A DNA stretch of 64,000 nt from Hyperoodon ampullatus (Eukaryota; Chordata; Mammalia; Artiodactyla; Ziphiidae): assembly GCA_949752795.1 (NCBI GenBank), contig CATKHW010000058.1:1302001-1366000 (forward strand), written 5' to 3'. Position numbers and translations under genes: made by a program. Below, piece after piece: positions 24,279-38,189 of the stretch; positions within the stretch are counted from its first letter, which is position 1; every line of letters begins with the position of its first letter. The notes beneath the pieces were generated by a model. That model saw nothing but the letters and a program-made list of their open reading frames with translations. It was not told the DNA's origin and searched no databases.

Positions 24279-26017
24279 CAAGCAAGCGGGCAATGCAAAT
24301 CAGCACTACAAAGAAGTATCACTTCCCACCGGTCAAAAGGGACATCCACAAAATGTGTAAGAACAAGAAAGGCAAGACAGGCCCTGGAGAACAGGGAGCC
24401 TTGTTATGCTGATGGGCGGGATGTAAATTGCCAACTGCCTCTCTGGAGGTGTGCATTCTGTTCCCTAAAACAAGTAAAGAACAGAGCTACAGAGCCAAGG
24501 GCACTACCAGTCTAGGGAATATACCTTGGGAAAACTGAAAATCAATAAGACAGAGCCACCCCAAAATTTAGGGCTGCACTGCATACAAGGACCTCAACTT
24601 GGATACACCTTAAGTATCCCAGAAAATATAAACATGGTTCAAAAAATTGTGGTACTTACGTACGATGGAATATCCCTCAGCCATGAAATCAATGTCATAA
24701 GACCAGTAGCAGCAAAATGGGTGGATTCAGGTACGATGATTCTAAGTGAAATAAGTCACACAGAAAAAGAAACTTATCATAAGATATCACTTATGAAGAT
24801 CCTGTAAACATGGCTACACTTGAACTGAGTTAGGAAAGAGAACAGTGTCTCACATTTAGAAAACACTCTTATACCTGCTTAAGGGGGAAGGAGAGGTGGG
24901 GTGATGCATAAAACAAGAGTTTGATATAAGCACAGGTACCGTTCCAAAAACCAACTATGGTATAGACAAGACCTACACAGTCCTCAGTGAAAGGGACTCA
25001 AAACCCCATATTTCCCGCAGAGGAAAATATCTGACTAGTAAGAATCTTAAAACCTATGTATTGATATGTCTCCATAAGGGAATCAAGTGTGTCTAGACTG
25101 GCATAAACATGGCAGCGAGAATCAGCTCAAACCCACTATAAAAAGGAATTTCAAAAACAAAACAAAAAAACTGGGAAATTCTTTACAATTCCTTCAGGGT
25201 CTCTGATGAAAGCTGGAATGACCCTATCTACAACGACAGCTGGATGTGGCATAAGGAGGGACACTTGGGACTGAGACGATTGGTGAGATTGGGTGAGCAA
25301 ATGCAGACCCTTTAAAGCAATAATGCATGGCACCCATTCCATGAGTCCGAACTCTCCATGTTGAAGGGAATATTACTACAGCTATAACATGTGCGGGAAA
25401 CCTAGAGAACGGACACACTGTGAATACGAAAGGTTTCTAAAACTCAACGCATAGTCCCTCTCCTGGTGCTCCGGTTTGACTTTCCGTCTGCTTTACTATC
25501 AACCTCCCAACTTGGAGAGACAGCCCCTTTAACCTCTTGGTTCGCACAGGTTGCCAATTTGGCAGAGGATGAAAGGGAAGAGGGAGAACCAATGAGAGAG
25601 TAGCTGTTAGGCATTTGGACGGGCACATATCACTGTAATTTCCCGGCAGGAAGAAGAATTAACCAAATTATCAGCCACCCACCGGGAACCAGTATAGGTC
25701 CTGACCCAAAATTTTGGACTTGCGGTCAGCTCACCAAAAACGAGTTGAAAAATGGAGCTCAGGGGCACAGCAATTCACAAACTGGCCGAGTAATAAAGGA
25801 CAACTATCGTCCAAAAATCTGTTGAGGGAAGGCAACGAGGCGGACTTGAAAGCGAGGCAGAATAGCAGGAAACAGATTTCAAGAGGTACGTTGGAATCGC
25901 CTTTAAAGCACAGGAAGAGGGGCACATCTTCGACAATGACGCACTTGGCCAAAAAGGGCGTATGCGTTTTCTCCTGAATATATTCAGGAGAAAACGCATA
26001 CGCCCTTTTTGGCTAAG
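24279..26017 (+). repeat. Satellite monomer M15 (1,739 bp)
   Basis: It is the HOR partner of M11 and M19 (ACACAGTCCTC 24975, CCATGAGTCCG 25339). Palindrome 25944-26017 has one right-arm mismatch (GGCTAAG). Confidence 0.94.
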
Positions 26018-27756
26018 CAAGCAAGTGGGCAATGCAAATCTGCACTACAAAGAAGTATCACTTCCCACCGGTCAAAAGGGACATCCACAAAATGTGTAAG
26101 AACAAGAAACGCAAGACAGGCCCTGGAGAACAGGGAGCGTTGTTATGCTGATGGGCGGGATGTAAATTGCCAACTGCCTCTCTGGAGGAGTGCATTCTGT
26201 TCCCTAAAACAAGTAAAGAACAGAGCTACAGAGCCAAGGGCACTACCAGTCTAGGGAATATACCTTGGGAAAATTGAAAATCAATAAGACAGAGCCACCC
26301 CAAAATTTAGGGCTGCACTGCATACAAGGACCTCAACTTGGATACACCTTAAGTATCCCAGAAAATATAAACATGGTTCAAAAAATTGTGGTACTTACGT
26401 ACGATGGAATATCCCTCAGCCATGAAATCAATGTCATAAGACCAGTAGCAGCAAAATGGGTGGATTCAGGTACGATGATTATAAGTGAAATAAATCACAC
26501 AGAAAAAGAAACTTATCATAAGATATCACTTATGAAGATCCTGTAAACATGGCTACACTTGAACTGAGTTAGGAAAGAGAACAGTGTCTCACATTTAGAA
26601 AACACTCTTATACCTGCTTAAGGGGGAAGGAGAGGTGGGGTGATGCATAAAACCAGAGTTTGATATAAGCACAGGTACCGTTCCAAAAACCAACTATGGA
26701 ATAGACAAGACCTACACCGTCCTCAGTGAAAGGGACTCAAAACCCCATATTTCCCGCAGAGGAAAATATCTGACTAGTAAGAATCTTAAAACCTATGTAT
26801 TGATATGTCTCCGTAAGGGAATCAAGTGTGTCTAGACTGGCATAAACATGGCAGCGAGAATCAGCTCAAACCCACTATAAAAAGGAATTTCAAAAACAAA
26901 ACAAAAAAACTGGGAAATTCTTTACAATTCCTTCAGGGTCTCTGATGAAAGCTGGAATGACCCTATCTACAACGACAGCTGGATGTGGCATAAGGAGGGA
27001 CACTTGGGACTGAGACGATTGGTGAGATTGGGTGAGCAAATGCAGACGCTTTAAAGCAATAATGCATGGCACCCATTCCATGGGTCCGAACTCTCCAGGT
27101 TGAAGGGAATATTACTACAGCTATAACATGTGCGGGAAACCTAGAGAACGGACACACTGTGAATACGAAAGGTTTCTAAAACTCAAAGAATAAACCCTCT
27201 CCTGGTGCTCCGGTTTGACTTTCCGTCTGCTTTACTATCAACCTCCCAACTTGGAGAGACAGCCCCTTTAACCTCTTGGTTCGCACAGGTTGCCAATTTG
27301 GCAGAGGATGAAAGGGAAGAGGGAGAACCAATGAGAGAGTAGCTGTTAGGCATTTGGACGGGCACATATCACTGTAATTTCCCGGAAGGAAGAAGAATTA
27401 ACCAAATTCTCAGCCACCCACCGGGAACCAGTATAGGTCCTGAAGCAAAATTTTGGACTTGCGGTCAGCTCTCCAAAAACGAGTTGAAAAATGGAGCTCA
27501 GGGACACAGCAATTCACAAACTGGCCGAGTAATAAAGGACAACTATCGTCCAAAAATCTGTTGAGGGAAGGCAACGAGGCAGACTTGAAAGTGAGGCAGA
27601 ATAGCAGGAAACAGATTTCAAGAGGTACGTTGGAATCGCCTTTAAAGCACAGGAAGAGGGGCACAACTTCGACAATGACGCACTTGGCCAAAAAGGGCGT
27701 ATGCGTTTTCTCCTGAATATATTCAGGAGAAAACGCATACGCCCTTTTTGGCCAAG
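26018..27756 (+). repeat. Satellite monomer M16 (1,739 bp)
   Basis: It carries GAAATAAATCAC (26487), later seen in C-type monomers, plus private GATTATAAGTG, and CAGCTCTCC, as in M12 6,956 bp earlier. Perfect palindrome 27683-27756. Confidence 0.94.
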
Positions 27757-29495
27757 CAAGCAAGCGGGCAATGCAAATCTGCACTACAAAGAAGTATCAC
27801 TTCCCACCGGTCAAAAGGGACATCCACAAAATGTGTAAGAACAAGAAAGGCAAGACAGGCCCTGGAGAACAGGGAGCCTTGTTATGCTGATGGGCGGGAT
27901 GTAAATTGCCAACTGCCTCTCTGGAGGAGTGCATTCTGTTCCCTAAAACAAGTAAAGAACAGAGCTACAGAGCCAAGGGCACTACCAGTCTAGGGAATAT
28001 ACCTTGGGAAAACTGAAAATCAATAAGACAGAGCCACCCCAAAACTTAGGGCTGCACTGCATACAAGGACCTCAACTTGGATACACCTTAAGTATCCCAG
28101 AAAATATAAACATGGTTCAAAAAATTGTGGTACTTACGTACGATGGAATATCCCTCAGCCAGGAAATCAATGTCATAAGACCAGTAGCAGCAAAATGGGT
28201 GGATTCAGGTACGATGATTCTAAGTGAAATAAGTCACACAGAAAAAGAAACTTATCATAAGATATCACTTATGAAGATCCTGTAAACATGGCTACACTTG
28301 AACTGAGTTAGGAAAGAGAACAGTGTCTCACATTTAGAAAACACTCTTATACCTGCTTAAGGGGGAAGGAGAGGTGGGGTGATGCATAAAACCAGAGTTT
28401 GATATAAGCACAGGTACCGTTCCAAAAACCAACTATGGAATAGACAAGACCTACACCGTCCTCAGTGAAAGGGACTCAAAACCCCATATTTCCCGCAGAG
28501 GAAAATATCTGACTAGTAAGAATCTTAAAACCTATGTATTGATATGTCTCCGTAAGGGAATCAAGTGTGTCTAGACTGGCATAAACATGGCAGCGAGAAT
28601 CAGCTCAAACCCACTATAAAAAGGAATTACAAAAACAAAACAAAAAAACTGGGAAATTCTTTACAATTCCTTCAGGGTCTCTGATGAAAGCTGGAATGAC
28701 CCTATCTACAACGACAGCTGGATGTGGCATAAGGAGGGACACTTGGGACTGAGACGATTGGTGAGATTGGGTGAGCAAATGCAGACGCTTTAAAGCAATA
28801 ATGCATGGCACCCATTCCATGGGTCCGAACTCTCCAGGTTGAAGGGAATATTACTACAGCTATAACATGTGCGGGAAACCTAGAGAACGGACACACTGTG
28901 AATACGAAAGGTTTCTAAAACTCAAAGAATAGACCCTCTCCTGGTGCTCTGGTTTGACTTTCCGTCTTCTTTACTATCAACCTCCCAACTTGGAGAGACA
29001 GCCCCTTTAACCTCTTGGTTCGCACAGGTTGCCAATTTGGCAGAGGATGAAAGGGAAGAGGGAGAACCAATGAGAGAGTAGCTGTTAGGCATTTGGACGG
29101 GCACATATCACTGTAATTTCCCGGCAGGAAGAAGAATTAACCAAATTCTCAGCCACCCACTGGGAACCAGTATATGTCCTGAACCAAAATTTTGGACTTG
29201 CGGTCAGCTCACCAAAAACGAGTTGAAAAATGGAGCTCAGGGGCACAGCAATTCACAAACTGGCCGAGTAATAAAGGACAACTATCGTCCAAAAATCTGT
29301 TGAGGGAAGGCAACGAGGCGGACTTGAAAGTGAGGCAGAATAGCAGGAAACAGATTTCAAGAGGTACGTTGGAATCGCCTTTAAAGCACAGGAAGAGGGG
29401 CACAATTTCGACAATGACGCACTTGGCCAAAATGGGCGTATGCGTTTTCTCCTGAATATATTCAGGAGAAAACGCATACGCCCTTTTTGGCCAAG
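27757..29495 (+). repeat. Satellite monomer M17 (1,739 bp)
   Basis: CAAAACTTAGG (28040) and GCCAGGAAATC (28158) are the D-type markers of the right half, so this looks like a D ancestor or donor. Palindrome 29422-29495 has the CCAAAATGGGCG mismatch shared with M13. Confidence 0.94.
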
Positions 29496-31234
29496 CAAGC
29501 AAGCGGACAATGCAAATCTGCACTACAAAGAAGTATCACTTCCCACCGGTCAAAAGGGACATCCACAAAATGTGTAAGAACAAGAAAGGCAAGACAGGCC
29601 CTGGAGAACAGGGAGCCTTGTTATGCTGATGGGCGGGATGTAAATTGCCAACTGCCTCTCTGGAGGAGTGCATTCTGTTCCCTAAAACAAGTAAAGAACA
29701 GAGCTACAGAGCCAAGGGCACTACCAGTCTAGGGAATATACCTTGGGAAAACTGAAAATCAGTAAGACAGAGCCACCCCAAAATTTAGGGCTGCACTGCA
29801 TACAAGGACCTCAACTTGGATACACCTTAAGTATCCCAGAAAATATAAACATGGTTCAAAAAATTGTGGTACTTACGTACGATGGAATATCCCTCCGCCA
29901 TGAAATCAATGTCATAAGACCAGTAGCAGCAAAATGGGTGGATTCAGGTACGATGATTCTAAGTGAAATAAGTCACACAGAAAAAGAAACTTATCATAAG
30001 ATATCACTTATGAAGATCCTGTAAACATGGCTACACTTGAACTGAGTTAGGAAAGAGAACAGTGTCTCACATTTAGAAAACACTCTTATACCTGCTTAAG
30101 GGGGAAGGAGAGGTGGGGTGATGCATAAAACCAGAGTTTGATATAAGCACAGGTACCGTTCCAAAAACCAACTATGGAATAGACAAGACCTACACCGTCC
30201 TCAGTGAAAGGGACTCAAAATCCCATATTTCCCGCAGAGGAAAGTATCTGACTAGTAAGAATCTTAAAACCTATGTATTGATATGTCTCCGTAAGGGAAT
30301 CAAGTGTGTCTAGACTGGCATAAACATGGCAGCGAGAATCAGCTCAAACCCACTATAAAAAGGAATTTCAAAAACAAAACAAAAAAACTGGGAAATTCTT
30401 TACAATTCCTTCAGGGTCTCTGATGAAAGCTGGAATGACCCTATCTACAACGACAGCTGGATGTGGCATAAGGAGGGACACTTGGGACTGAGACGATTGG
30501 TGAGATTGGGTGAGCAAATGCAGACGCTTTAAAGCAATAATGCATGGCACCCATTCCATGGGTCCGAACTCTCCAGGTTGAAGGGAATATTACTACAGCT
30601 ATAACATGTGCGGGAAACCTAGAGAACGGACACACTGTGAATATGAAAGGTTTCTAAAACTCAAAGAATAGACCCTCTCCTGGTGCTCCGGTTTGACTTT
30701 CCGTTTGCTTTACTATCAACCTCCCAACTTGGAGAGACAGCCCCTTTAACCTCTTGGTTCGCACAGGTTGCCAATTTGACAGAGGATGAAAGGGAAGAGG
30801 GAGAACCAATGAGAGAGTAGCTGTTAGGCATTTGGACGGGCACATATCACTGTAATTTCCCAGCAGGAAAAAGAATTAACCAAATTCTCAGCCACCCACC
30901 AGGAACCAGTATAGGTCCTGAACCAAAATTTTGGACTTGCGGTCAGCTCACCAAAAACGAGTTGAAAAATGGAGCTCAGGGGCACAGCAATTCACAAACT
31001 GGCCGAGTAATAAAGGACACCTATCGTCCAAAAATCTGTTGAGGGAAGGCAACGAGGCGGACTTGAAAGCGAGGCAGAATAGCAGGAAACAGATTTCAAG
31101 AGGTACGTTGGAATCGCCTTTAAAGCACAGGAAGAGGGGCACAACTTCGACAATGATGCACTTGGCCAAAAAGGGCATATGCGTTTTCTCCTGAATATAT
31201 TCAGGAGAAAACGCATACGCCCTTTTTGGCCAAG
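29496..31234 (+). repeat. Satellite monomer M18 (1,739 bp)
   Basis: It is the HOR partner of M14 (AATCAGTAAGAC 29757, CCCTCCGCCATG 29891). Palindrome 31161-31234 has GGGCATATG. Confidence 0.94.
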
Positions 31235-32972
31235 CAAGCAAGCGGGCAATGCAAATCAGCACTACAAAGAAGTATCACTTCCCACCGGTCAAAAGGGACA
31301 TCCACAAAATGTGTAAGAACAAGAAAGGCAAGACAGGCCCTGGAGAACAGGGAGCCTTGTTATGCTGATGGGCGGGATGTAAATTGCCAACTGCCTCTCT
31401 GGAGGAGTGCATTCTGTTCCCTAAAACAAGTAAAGAACAGAGCTACAGAGCCAAGGGCACTACCAGTCTAGGGAATATACCTTGGGAAAACTGAAAATCA
31501 ATAAGACAGAGCCACCCCAAAATTTAGGGCTGCACTGCATACAAGGACCTCAACTTGGATACACCTTAAGTATCCCAGAAAATATAAACATGGTTCAAAA
31601 AACTGTGGTACTTACGTACGATGGAATATCCCTCAGCCAGGAAATCAATGTCATAAGACCAGTAGCAGCAAAATGGGTGGATTCAGGTACGATGATTCTA
31701 AGTGAAATAAGTCACACAGAAAAAGAAACTTATCATAAGATATCACTTATGAAGATCCTGTAAACATGGCTACACTTGAACTGAGTTAGGAAAGAGAACA
31801 GTGTCTCACATTTAGAAAACACTCTTATACCTGCTTAAGGGGGAAGGAGAGGTGGGGTGATGCATAAAACCAGAGTTTGATATAAGCACAGGTACCGTTC
31901 CAAAAACCAACTATGGAATAGACAAGACCTACACAGTCCTCAGTGAAAGGGACTCAAAACCCCATATTTCCCGCAGAGGAAAGTATCTGACTAGTAAGAA
32001 TCTTAAAACCTATGTATTGATATGTCTCCGTAAGGGAATCAAGTGTGTCTAGACTGGCATAAACATGGCAGCGAGAATCAGCTCAAACCCACTATAAAAA
32101 GGAATTTCAAAAACAAAACAAAAAAACTGGGAAATTCTTTACAATTCCTTCAGGGTCTCTGATGAAAGCTGGAATGACCCTATCTACAACGACAGCTGGA
32201 TGTGGCATAAGGAGGGACACTTGGGACTGAGACGATTGGTGAGATTGGGTGAGCAAATGCAGACCCTTTAAAGCAATAATGCATGGCACCCATTCCATGA
32301 GTCCGAACTCTCCAGGTTGAAGGGAATATTACTACAGCTATAACATGTGCGGGAAACCTAGAGAACGGACACACTGTGAATACAAAAGGTTTCTAAAACT
32401 CAACGCATAGTCCCTCTCCTGGTGCTCCGGTTTGACTTTCCGTCTGCTTTACTATCAACCTCCCAACTTGGAGAGACAGCCCCTTTAACCTCTTGGTTCG
32501 CACAGGTTGCCAATTTGGCAGATGATGAAAGGGAAGAGGGAGAACCAATGAGAGAGTAGCTGTTAGGCATTTGGACGGGCACATATCACTGTAATTTCCC
32601 AGCAGGAAAAAGAATTAACCAAATTCTCAGCCACCCACCGGGAACCAGTATAGGTCCTGAACCAAAATTTTGGACTTGCGGTCAGCTCACCAAAAACGAG
32701 TTGAAAAATGGAGCTCAGGGGCACAGCAATTCACAAACTGGCCGAGTAATAAAGGACACCTATCGTCCAAAATCTGTTGAGGGAAGGCAACGAGGCGGAC
32801 TTGAAAGCGAGGCAGAATAGCAGGAAACAGATTTCAAGAGGTACGTTGGAATCGCCTTTAAAGCACAGGAAAAGGGGCACAACTTCGACAATGATGCACT
32901 TGGACAAAAAGGGCGTATGCGTTTTCTCCTGAATATATTCAGGAGAAAACGCATACGCCCTTTTTGGCCAAG
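31235..32972 (+). repeat. Satellite monomer M19 (1,738 bp)
   Basis: It is the HOR partner of M11 and M15 (ACACAGTCCTC 31931, CCATGAGTCCG 32296). One A is lost in GTCCAAAATCTG near 32770. Palindrome 32899-32972 has a left-arm mismatch (CTTGGACAAAAAGG). Confidence 0.94.
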
Positions 32973-34711
32973 CAAGCAAGCGGGCAATGCAAATCTGCAC
33001 TACAAAGAAGTATCACTTCCCACCGGTCAAAAGGGACATCCACAAAATGTGTAAGAACAAGAAAGGCAAGACAGGCCCTGGAGAACAGGGAGCCTTGTTA
33101 TGCTGATGGGCGGGATGTAAATTGCCAACTGCCTCTCTGGAGGAGTGCATTCTGTTCCCTAAAACAAGTAAAGAACAGAGCTACAGAGCCAAGGGCACCT
33201 CCAGTCTAGGGAATATACCTTGGGAAAACTGAAAATCAATAAGACAGAGCCACCCCAAAATTTAGGGCTGCACTGCATACAAGGACCTCAACTTGGATAC
33301 ACCTTAAGTATCCCAGAAAATATAAACATGGTTCAAAAAATTGTGGTACTTACGTAGGATGGAATATCCCTCAGCCATGAAATCAATGTCATAAGACCAG
33401 TAGCAGCAAAATGGGTGGATTCAGGTACGATGATTCTAAGTGAAATAAGTCACACAGAAAAAGAAACTTATCATAAGATATCACTTATGAAGATCCTGTA
33501 AACATGGCTACACTTGAACTGAGTTAGGAAAGAGAACAGTGTCTCACATTTAGAAAACACTCTTATACCTGCTTAAGGGGGAAGGAGAGGTGGGGTGATG
33601 CATAAAACCAGAGTTTGATATAAGCACAGGTACCGTTCCAAAAACCAACTATGGAATAGACAAGACCTACACCGTCCTCAGTGAAAGGGACTCAAAACCC
33701 CATATTTCCCGCAGAGGAAAGTATCTGACTAGTAAGAATCTTAAAACCTATGTATTGATATGTCTCCGTAAGGGAATCAAGTGTGTCTAGACTGGCATAA
33801 ACATGGCAGCGAGAATCAGCTCAAACCCACTATAAAAAGGAATTTCAAAAACAAAACAAAAAAACTGGGAAATTCTTTACAATTCCTTCAGGGTCTCTGA
33901 TGAAAGCTGGAATGACCCTATCTACAACGACAGCTGGATGTGGCATAAGGAGGGACACTTGGGACTGAGACGATTGGTGAGATTGGGTGAGCAAATGCAG
34001 ACGCTTTAAAGCAATAATGCATGGCACCCATTCCATGGGTCCGAACTCTCCAGGTTGAAGGGAATATTACTACAGCTATAACATGTGCGGGAAACCTAGA
34101 GAACGGACACACTGTGAATACGAAAGGTTTCTAAAACTCAAAGAATAGACCCTCTCCTGGTGCTCTGGTTTGACTTTCCGTCTGCTTTACTATCAACCTC
34201 CCAACTTGGAGAGACAGCCCCTTTAACCTCTTGGTTCGCACAGGTTGCCAATTTGGCAGAGGATGAAAGGGAAGAGGGAGAACCAATGAGAGAGTAGCTG
34301 TTAGGCATTTGGAGGGGCACATATCACTGTAATTTCCCGGCAGGAAGAAGAATTAACCAAATTCTCAGCCACCCACCGGGAACCAGTATAGGTCCTGAAC
34401 CAAAATTTTGGACTTGCGGTCAGATCTCCAAAAACGAGTTGAAAAATGGAGCTCAGGGACACAGCAATTCACAAACTGGCCGAGTAATAAAGGACAACTA
34501 TCGTCCAAAAATCTGTTGAGGGAAGGCAACGAGGCGGACTTCAAAGCGAGGCAGAATAGCAGGAAACAGATTTCAAGAGGTACGTTGGAATCGCCTTTAA
34601 AGCACAGGAAGAGGGGCACAACTTCGACAATGATGCACTTGGCCAAAAAGGGCGTATGCGTTTTCTCCTGAATATATTCAGGAGAAAACGCATACGCAAT
34701 TTTTGGCCAAG
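32973..34711 (+). repeat. Satellite monomer M20 (1,739 bp)
   Basis: ACGTAGGATGG near 33353 (elsewhere ACGTACGATGG) puts a TAG stop into the L1 tail frame. Its second half is D-like (CTCTCC, right-arm CAATTTTT in palindrome 34638-34711). Confidence 0.93.
34638..34711. repeat. Palindrome with two-base right-arm change (M20)
   Basis: The right arm reads ACGCAATTTTTGG where other copies have ACGCCCTTTTTGG, giving two adjacent mismatches with the left arm. The same change occurs at 52026-52099 (M30) and 57241-57314 (M33), in second halves of D-type monomers, but not in the D monomers M24 and M27. Confidence 0.93.
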
Positions 34712-36450
34712 CAAGCAAGCGGGCAATGCAAATCTGCACTACAAAGAAGTATCACTTCCCACCGGTCAAAAGGGACATCCACAAAATGTGTAAGAACAAG
34801 AAAGGCAAGACAGGCCCTGGAGAACAGGGAGCCTTGTTATGCTGATGGGCGGGATGTAAATTGCCAACTGCCTCTCTGGAGGAGTGCATTCTGTTCCCTA
34901 AAACAAGTAAAGAACAGAGCTACAGAGCCAAGGGCACTACCAGTCTAGGGAATATACCTTGGGAAAACTGAAAATCAATAAGACAGAGCCACCCCAAAAT
35001 TTAGGGCTGCACTGCTTACAAGGACCTCAACTTGGGTACAAAATAAATATCCCAGGAAATATAAACATGGTTCAAAAAATTGTGGTACTTACGTACGATG
35101 GAATATCCCTCAGCCATGAAATCAATGTCATAAGACCAGTAGCAGCAAAATGGGTGGATTCAGGTACGATGATTCTAAGTGAAATAAGTCACACAGAAAA
35201 AGAAACTTATCATAAGATATCACTTATGAAGATCCTGTAAACATGGCTACACTTGAACTGAGTTAGGAAAGAGAACAGTGTCTCACATTTAGAAAACACT
35301 CTTATACCTGCTTAAGGGGGAAGGAGAGGTGGGGTGATGCATAAAACCAGAGTTTGATATAAGCACAGGTACCGTTCCAAAAACCAACTATGGAATAGAC
35401 AAGACCTACACCGTCCTCAGCGAAAGGGACTCAAAACCCCATATTTCCCGCAGAGGAAAATATCTGACTAGTAAGAATCTTAAAACCTATGTATTGATAT
35501 GTCTCCATAAGGGAATCAAGTGTGTCTAGACTGGCATAAACATGGCAGCGAGAATCAGCTCAAACCCACTATAAAAAGGAATTTCAAAAACAAAACAAAA
35601 AAACTGGGAAATTCTTTACAATTCCTTCAGGGTCTCTGATGAAAGCTGGAATGACCCTATCTACAACGACAGCTGGATGTGGCATAAGGAGGGACACTTG
35701 GGACTGAGACGATTGGTGAGATTGGGTGAGCAAATGCAGACCCTTTAAAGCAATAATGCATGGCACCCATTCCATGGGTCCGAACTCTCCAGGTTGAAGG
35801 GAATATTACTACAGCTATAACATGTGCGGGAAACCTAGAGAACGGACACACTGTGAATACGAAAGGTTTCTAAAACTCAACGCATAGTCCCTCTCCTGGT
35901 GCTCCGGTTTGACTTTCCGTCTGCTTTACTATCAACCTCCCAACTTGGAGAGACAGCGCCTTTAACCTCTTGGTTCGCACAGGTTGCCAATTTGGCAGAG
36001 GATGAAAGGGAAGAGGGAGAACCAATGAGAGAGTAGCTGTTAGGCATTTGGACGGGCACATATCACTGTAATTTCCCGGCAGGAAGAAGAATTAACCAAA
36101 TTCTCAGCCACCCACCGGGAACCAGTATAGGTCCTGAACCAAAATTTTGGACTTGCGGTCAGCTCACCAAAAACGAGTTGAAAAATGGAGCTCAGGGGCA
36201 CAGCAATTCACAAACTGGCCGAGTAATAAAGGACAACTATCGTCCAAAAATCTGTTGAGGGAAGGCAACGAGGCGGACTTGAAAGCGAGGCAGAATAGCA
36301 GGAAACAGATTTCAAGAGGTACGTTGGAATCGCCTTTAAAGCACAGGAAGAGGGGCACAACTTCGACAATGATGCACTTGGCCAAAAAGGGCGTATGCGT
36401 TTTCTCCTGAATATATTCAGGAGAAAACGCATACGCCCTTTTTGGCCAAG
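34712..36450 (+). repeat. Satellite monomer M21, type A
   Basis: It has seven substitutions within 41 bp at 35016-35056 (GCTTACAAGG ... GGGTACAAAATAAATATCCC), the A marker. Perfect palindrome 36377-36450. Confidence 0.94.
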
Positions 36451-38189
36451 CAAGCAAGCGGGCAATGCAAATCTGCACTACAAAGAAGTATCACTTCCCA
36501 CCGGTCAAAAGGGACATCCACAAAATGTGTAAGAACAAGAAAGGCAAGACAGGCCCTGGAGAACAGGGAGCCTTGTTATGCTGATGGGCGGGATGTAAAT
36601 TGCCAACTGCCTCTCTGGAGGAGTGCATTCTGTTCCCTAAAACAAGTAAAGAACAGAGCTACAGAGCCAAGGGCACTACCAGTCTAGGGAATATACCTTG
36701 GGAAAACTGAAAATCAATAAGACAGAGCCACCCCAAAATTTAGGGCTGCACTGCATACAAGGACCTCAACTTGGATACACCTTAAGTATCCCAGAAAATA
36801 TAAACATGGTTCAAAAAATTGTGGTATTTACGTACGATGGAATATCCCTCAGCCATGAAATCAATGTCATAAGACCAGTAGCAGCAAAATGGGTGGATTC
36901 AGGTACGATGATTCTAAGTGAAATAAGTCACACAGAAAAAGAAACTTATCATAAGATATCACTTATGAAGATCCTGTAAACATGGCTACACTTGAACTGA
37001 GTTAGGAAAGAGAACAGTGTCTCACATTTAGAAAACACTCTTATACCTGCTTAAGGGGGAAGGAGAGGTGGGGTGATGCATAAAACCAGAGTTTGATATA
37101 AGCACAGGTACCGTTCCAAAAACCAACTATGGAATAGACAAGACCTACACCGTCCTCAGCGAAAGGGACTCAAAACCCCATATTTCCCGCAGAGGAAAAT
37201 ATCTGACTAGTAAGAATCTTAAAACCTATGTATTGATATGTCTCCATAAGGGAATCAAGTGTGTCTAGACTGGCATAAACATGGCAGCGAGAATCAGCTC
37301 AAACCCACTATAAAAAGGAATTTCAAAAACAAAACAAAAAAACTGGGAAATTCTTTACAATTCCTTCAGGGTCTCTGATGAAAGCTGGAATGACCCTATC
37401 TACAACGACAGCTGGATGTGGCATAAGGAGGGACACTTGGGACTGAGACGATTGGTGAGATTGGGTGAGCAAATGCAGACCCTTTAAAGCAATAATGCAT
37501 GGCACCCATTCCATGGGTCCGAACTCTCCAGGTTGAAGGGAATATTACTACAGCTATAACATGTGCGGGAAACCTAGAGAACGGACACACTGTGAATACG
37601 AAAGGTTTCTAAAACTCAACGCATAGTCCCTCTCCTGGTGCTCCGGTTTGACTTTCCGTCTGCTTTACTATCAACCTCCCAACTTGGAGAGACAGCGCCT
37701 TTAACCTCTTGGTTCGCACAGGTTGCCAATTTGGCAGAGGATGAAAGGGAAGAGGGAGAACCAATGAGAGAGTAGCTGTTAGGCATTTGGAGGGGCACAT
37801 ATCACTGTAATTTCCCGGCAGGAAGAAGAATTAACCAAATTCTCAGCCACCCACCGGGAACCAGTATAGGTCCTGAACCAAAATTTTGGACTTGCGGTCA
37901 GCTCACCAAAAACGAGTTGAAAAATGGAGCTCAGGGGCACAGCAATTCACAAACTGGCCGAGTAATAAAGGACAACTATCGTCCAAAAATCTGTTGAGGG
38001 AAGGCAACGAGGCGGACTTGAAAGCGAGGCAGAATAGCAGGAAACAGATTTCAAGAGGTACGTTGGAATCGCCTTTAAAGCACAGGAAGAGGGGCACAAC
38101 TTCGACAATGATGCACTTGGCCAAAAAGGGCGTATGCGTTTTCTCCTGAATATATTCAGGAGAAAACGCATACGCCCTTTTTGGCCAAG
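36451..38189 (+). repeat. Satellite monomer M22, type B
   Basis: TGGTATTTACG near 36822, CTCAGCGAAAGG near 37154 and GGAGGGGCAC near 37788. Perfect palindrome 38116-38189. Confidence 0.94.
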
